From Sulfurovum sp. (lineage in GTDB: Bacteria; Campylobacterota; Campylobacteria; Campylobacterales; Sulfurovaceae): a DNA stretch of 33,946 bases. The translations under genes were made by a program, and so were the position numbers. The DNA is taken from positions 1 to 33,946 of the forward strand of contig JALWHT010000175.1 in the NCBI GenBank assembly GCA_026983515.1, given 5' to 3'. Positions 31,454 through 33,946 of this stretch are shown here, piece by piece. Below the pieces are notes generated by a model. It searched no databases. It was not told the origin of the DNA and saw nothing but the letters and a program-made list of their open reading frames with translations. The stretch's first letter is position 1; every line of letters starts with the position of its first letter.

Positions 31454-32169
31454 ACAAACATCTTAAAGAACTGATAGAGCTTTCAAAAATAGATAAAGCT
31501 ATCGACAGTTACAACCCGCAGATCGAAGCCGCGGATAAAAAAATTGCCAGAGTACAGCGCAAGATCGATGCGGTACAGGCGGAGCTGGACAAGCTTAACA
31601 GAGAGATTGAAGAGAACGAAGAAAAGATCAAAGCTTTTGAAGAGCAGATCAAAGTACTTAACGATCAGCTTGCAGACAATGCAAAGAAGGCAAAAGAGAT
31701 CTCTACTGAGAAAGAGATGAAAGCGCTGCAGCTTGAAGAAGAGATTGCCAAAGAGAAGCTGACTTTTGCCAATGAAGAGATTGAAAGACTTCAGGGGATT
31801 AATGAAACCAAGCGTGAACTTGCCAAGGAAGAAGAGGCTAAACTTGCCGAACTTCAGGAAACTTTCAATGAAGTTAACAAAGAGGTGACAGCAGAAAAAG
31901 AAGCCATTGAAGCTTCCAAAGCGGAACTCTTCACCAAACGTCAGGAACTTAGCCGGAACATCGAGCAGAAAGTGCTTGCTTTCTATGAAAAAATCCGTGT
32001 CTGGGCAGGCAATACGGCAGTCGTTCCTGTTAAGAAGCAGGCATGCTACGGCTGTTATATGAAACTCAATGATAAAACCTATTCGGAAGTCATCAAGGCC
32101 GATGAAATTGTCAACTGCCCGCATTGCGGTAGAATCCTCTATATCGAGAGCGTTACCGAAGAGGCATAG
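31450..32169 (+). CDS. Coiled-coil zinc-ribbon protein, HP0958/FlgZ-like
   Basis: 239 residues. Residues 1-185 form an almost unbroken Glu/Lys-rich coiled coil. The C-terminal zinc ribbon (PF02591 type) has Cys199-x2-Cys202 and Cys223-x2-Cys226 (CYGC, CPHC). H. pylori HP0958, in the same gene neighbourhood beside kdtA/waaA, stabilises RpoN and binds flagellin mRNA. No flagellar gene is in this window, so the client here is unknown. The start is TTG overlapping the preceding stop, with AAAGGA 6 bases upstream, and the internal promoter at 31361 could drive it. Confidence 0.85.
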   Translation: MNKHLKELIELSKIDKAIDSYNPQIEAADKKIARVQRKIDAVQAELDKLNREIEENEEKIKAFEEQIKVLNDQLADNAKKAKEISTEKEMKALQLEEEIAKEKLTFANEEIERLQGINETKRELAKEEEAKLAELQETFNEVNKEVTAEKEAIEASKAELFTKRQELSRNIEQKVLAFYEKIRVWAGNTAVVPVKKQACYGCYMKLNDKTYSEVIKADEIVNCPHCGRILYIESVTEEA

Positions 32170-32180
32170 TAACAAAGAAA

Positions 32181-32208
32181 CGTTCAGCATTCAGTGTTGA
32201 GCGTTCAG
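32181..32208. repeat. Heptamer array (4 units) before waaA
   Basis: CGTTCAG, CATTCAG, TGTTGAG, CGTTCAG in phase, in the 69-bp spacer between the zinc-ribbon gene and waaA. The period matches the other arrays but the unit is more G+C-rich. Confidence 0.6.
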
Positions 32209-32238
32209 ATGAGGGCTTCGCGCTCAATTGGGGGCATT

Positions 32239-33408
32239 GTGAATAAGTTGTTTTTTCTCTTCTATTCCTTTGTTTCCATTCTCATCTATATCATTGTACT
32301 TCCCTTTCTTTTTCTCCTTTCATTTAAAACAAAATATAGACAATCCATCCCGGCACGTTTTTTTCTATGGAAAAATCCGCCCTTGAAGCCCGATGGTATC
32401 TGGTTTCATTCATGCAGTTTTGGTGAAGCAAAAGCTATTGCACCATTGATTGAAGCACTGCCCAAAGCGCTGCTTCGGATGACGACAACCACCCAAACAG
32501 GAAAAAGTGTTATCGACACCTATACGAAGCAAAGCCGTTATTTGCCCTTTGAACCGCTGCTCTTTGGCTGGTTGCGGCCGCAAAAGGCATTGGTGGTAAT
32601 GGAAGCGGAGTTTTGGTATCTGCTTTTTGCTTTGGCCAAACACCGTGGAGCACGGACACTGCTTATCAATGCGCGTATGAGTGACCGTTCTTTTCCAAAA
32701 TACCTTAAAATGGTATGGCTATACCGGCAGATATTCCGTCATATCGATGCGGTTTATGCTCAGACACCCAAGGACAAGGTGCGTTTGGAACAGCTTGGTG
32801 CAAAGAATGTAACGGTTATAGGAAACATTAAACTGGCAATGCTTCCGAAGCCTACCAAACGTTTTGTAAAACCCAAGGATTTACTGGTATGTGCGGCAAG
32901 CACACACAAGGGAGAAGAGGAGATAGTATTGGATGCCTTCGGTGTATTTTTGCAGGAACATCCGGAGGCAAAATTGGTGGTAGTCCCACGCCATCCGGAG
33001 CGCTTTGATGAAGCGGCACAGCTTGTCGAAGCCTTTGCTGTCAAAAGAGGCGTAAGCTGGCACCGCTACTCGCAACAGGCAGACTTTGAAAGCACCGTTA
33101 CGCTTGTGGATGCGTTGGGGGAACTGGTCAATATTTATGCCATCAGTGACATTGTGATACTTGGCGGTGCTTTTGTACCCGTTGGCGGTCACAACGCCGC
33201 CGAAGCAGCACAGTTTGGTTGCCGCATTCTCTCAGGAGCGCATTACTTTAACCAAAAAGATATTTTTGAAGCGGTGGAGGGGATTGCCATTGTAGAACCC
33301 TCCACCCTTGGACGAAGGCTGTTGCAGTATGGACAGATAAAAGCGGCAAGCCTTCGCTGGCATACCGACCTTGCCCCGATTGTAAATGAGCTTAAGGCGC
33401 TGATTTAG
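32239..33408 (+). CDS. waaA: 3-deoxy-D-manno-octulosonic acid (Kdo) transferase
   Basis: 389 residues, a GT30 enzyme attaching Kdo from CMP-Kdo to the lipid A precursor at the inner membrane. A hydrophobic N-terminal anchor (about 4-28, ending LLSFKTKYRQSIPARF) leads into the first Rossmann domain with the catalytic base Glu63 in WFHSCSFGEAKA. The second domain carries AASTHKGEEE, VPRHPERF and GGAFVPVGGHNAAEAA, all family blocks. An upstream in-frame ATG at 32194 would translate the heptamer array. The GTG at 32239, directly before the anchor and after a G-run at 32230-32234, gives the family N-terminus, so I use it. Confidence 0.9.
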   Translation: MNKLFFLFYSFVSILIYIIVLPFLFLLSFKTKYRQSIPARFFLWKNPPLKPDGIWFHSCSFGEAKAIAPLIEALPKALLRMTTTTQTGKSVIDTYTKQSRYLPFEPLLFGWLRPQKALVVMEAEFWYLLFALAKHRGARTLLINARMSDRSFPKYLKMVWLYRQIFRHIDAVYAQTPKDKVRLEQLGAKNVTVIGNIKLAMLPKPTKRFVKPKDLLVCAASTHKGEEEIVLDAFGVFLQEHPEAKLVVVPRHPERFDEAAQLVEAFAVKRGVSWHRYSQQADFESTVTLVDALGELVNIYAISDIVILGGAFVPVGGHNAAEAAQFGCRILSGAHYFNQKDIFEAVEGIAIVEPSTLGRRLLQYGQIKAASLRWHTDLAPIVNELKALI

Positions 33409-33526
33409 TTCGGATTTCTTCTCAGCCAGCCTATACTTTCTATTGGACGTTTTGGCTGTACCCCATAATGAGGAAAAAGGGGTAAATGCAAATTTATGGT
33501 ATCCTTTCACTATTGGAAGGCAGAAA

Positions 33527-33814
33527 ATGTTTTACGAAATCGATGATAATGAAGTAAGTTTGCGCATCAAGGCGCAGCCTGCAGCGAGCAGGAATGAATT
33601 TTGCGGTCTGTACGGTGATGAGGCGGTGAAAGTGCGTATCAAGGCACCGGCAGTCGAAGGTGCGGCGAACAAGGAGCTTTCAAAGTTTCTTTCCAAAAGT
33701 TTCAAAGTTCCCAAGAGCGCGGTTGTCTTTAAAAGCGGACAGAACAGCAAGATCAAGATTGTTGCTTTTCCCTTGACACCGCAATTTGAAGCATGGTGTG
33801 AAACGGTACGGTAA
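33527..33814 (+). CDS. DUF167/YggU family protein
   Basis: A 95-residue single-domain protein of a widespread uncharacterised family. Family pattern: SLRIKAQPAASRNEF near 11-25, VKVRIKAPAVEGAANKELSKFL near 35-56 and VVFKSGQNSKIKIV near 66-79. The function is not established for any member that I know. The ATG at 33527 with GGAAGG 6 bases upstream is chosen over an earlier ATG at 33443 in the same frame, because the family starts here. Upstream, TACCCC (33459-33464) can pair with GGGGTA (33479-33484). Confidence 0.85.
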   Translation: MFYEIDDNEVSLRIKAQPAASRNEFCGLYGDEAVKVRIKAPAVEGAANKELSKFLSKSFKVPKSAVVFKSGQNSKIKIVAFPLTPQFEAWCETVR

Positions 33815-33862
33815 AACCATGCATTGTATAGAGCGTTACATCAGAAAAAAAGAAAGAGAATA

Positions 33863-33946
33863 ATGGCAAGAGATAAAGCGTATAAAGTATTGGCCCGTCA
33901 AAAAGGGCTTTCGAACAACAAGGCAAAAGAGCTCATTGACAGAGGA
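33863..33946 (+). CDS. Start of an S4-domain pseudouridine synthase (partial)
   Basis: Only the first 28 residues are inside the window: MARDKAYKVLARQKGLS followed by NNKAKELIDRG. This is the beginning of an S4 RNA-binding domain, as found at the N-terminus of RluA/RluD-type 23S rRNA pseudouridine synthases. In C. jejuni a pseudouridine synthase gene follows kdtA/waaA as I recall, which supports the call. A purine-rich AAAGAGA precedes the ATG. Confidence 0.65.
   Translation, partial: MARDKAYKVLARQKGLSNNKAKELIDRG

Noticed and set aside
32194-32238. Earlier ATG start for waaA
   Set aside because: It would translate part of the heptamer array; the membrane anchor that begins the family follows the GTG at 32239.
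1-33946. tRNA, rRNA, insertion sequence or prophage genes
   Set aside because: No cloverleaf-like sequence with a GTTCRANYC-type arm, no rRNA blocks, and no transposase, integrase or phage structural protein was recognised.

Overview
The window looks like a chromosomal segment of a Campylobacterota (epsilonproteobacterial) organism, most like the Sulfurovum/Sulfurimonas group. The gene order purE - glyQ - Nif3-like - coiled-coil zinc-ribbon protein - waaA - pseudouridine synthase is one I recall from Campylobacter and Helicobacter. The glutamine synthetase lacks the adenylylation tyrosine, as described for Helicobacter pylori. Promoters are mostly extended -10 boxes without clear -35 boxes. 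Coding density is very high, with many 1-11 bp gene overlaps. No tRNA, rRNA, insertion sequence or CRISPR array was seen.

Layout. 1-3960: end of an unknown gene, a periplasmic Deg/HtrA-type protease, a siroheme sulfite/nitrite reductase, a small conserved reverse-strand gene and a Bcp peroxiredoxin. 3961-6566: rpsB-tsf with a structured leader and a duplicated 3' region holding terminators. 6567-9480: LolD-type ATPase with a 44-residue membrane protein, prfB (reverse) and panC. 9484-14395: ftsI (reverse) divergent from ftsW-murG, then a small lipoprotein gene whose ribosome binding site lies inside a hairpin. 14511-23376: a tightly packed run alaS - membrane protein - maf - bioF-like - PBP1A - DsbA-family - Na+/H+ antiporter. 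23377-23778: repeat-rich convergent spacer. 23779-26076 (reverse): PHP phosphatase and glnA. 26169-33946: U32 protein, purE, an AT-rich ATPase/nuclease-like pair, glyQ, Nif3-like, HP0958-like zinc ribbon, waaA, DUF167 and the start of a pseudouridine synthase.

Function. Most of the window is housekeeping: translation (rpsB, tsf, prfB, alaS, glyQ) and cell wall and division (ftsI, ftsW, murG, PBP1A, maf), with cofactor, purine and nitrogen metabolism (panC, bioF-like, purE, glnA) and envelope biogenesis (LolD-like, WaaA).

The best candidate for an undescribed system is the pair at 28110-29691. It consists of an ABC/SMC-type AAA ATPase and a small protein with a PD-(D/E)XK-like D-x12-E-x-K signature. 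The pair is much more AT-rich than its surroundings, sits between conserved neighbours, and overlaps the start of the essential gene glyQ. Two further layers are not explained by genes. One is a family of REP/REPIN-like palindromes (GTAGGGTG...CACCCTAC) at five or six sites. The other is a family of short arrays with a 7-bp period at six sites, one of them inside the alaS reading frame.
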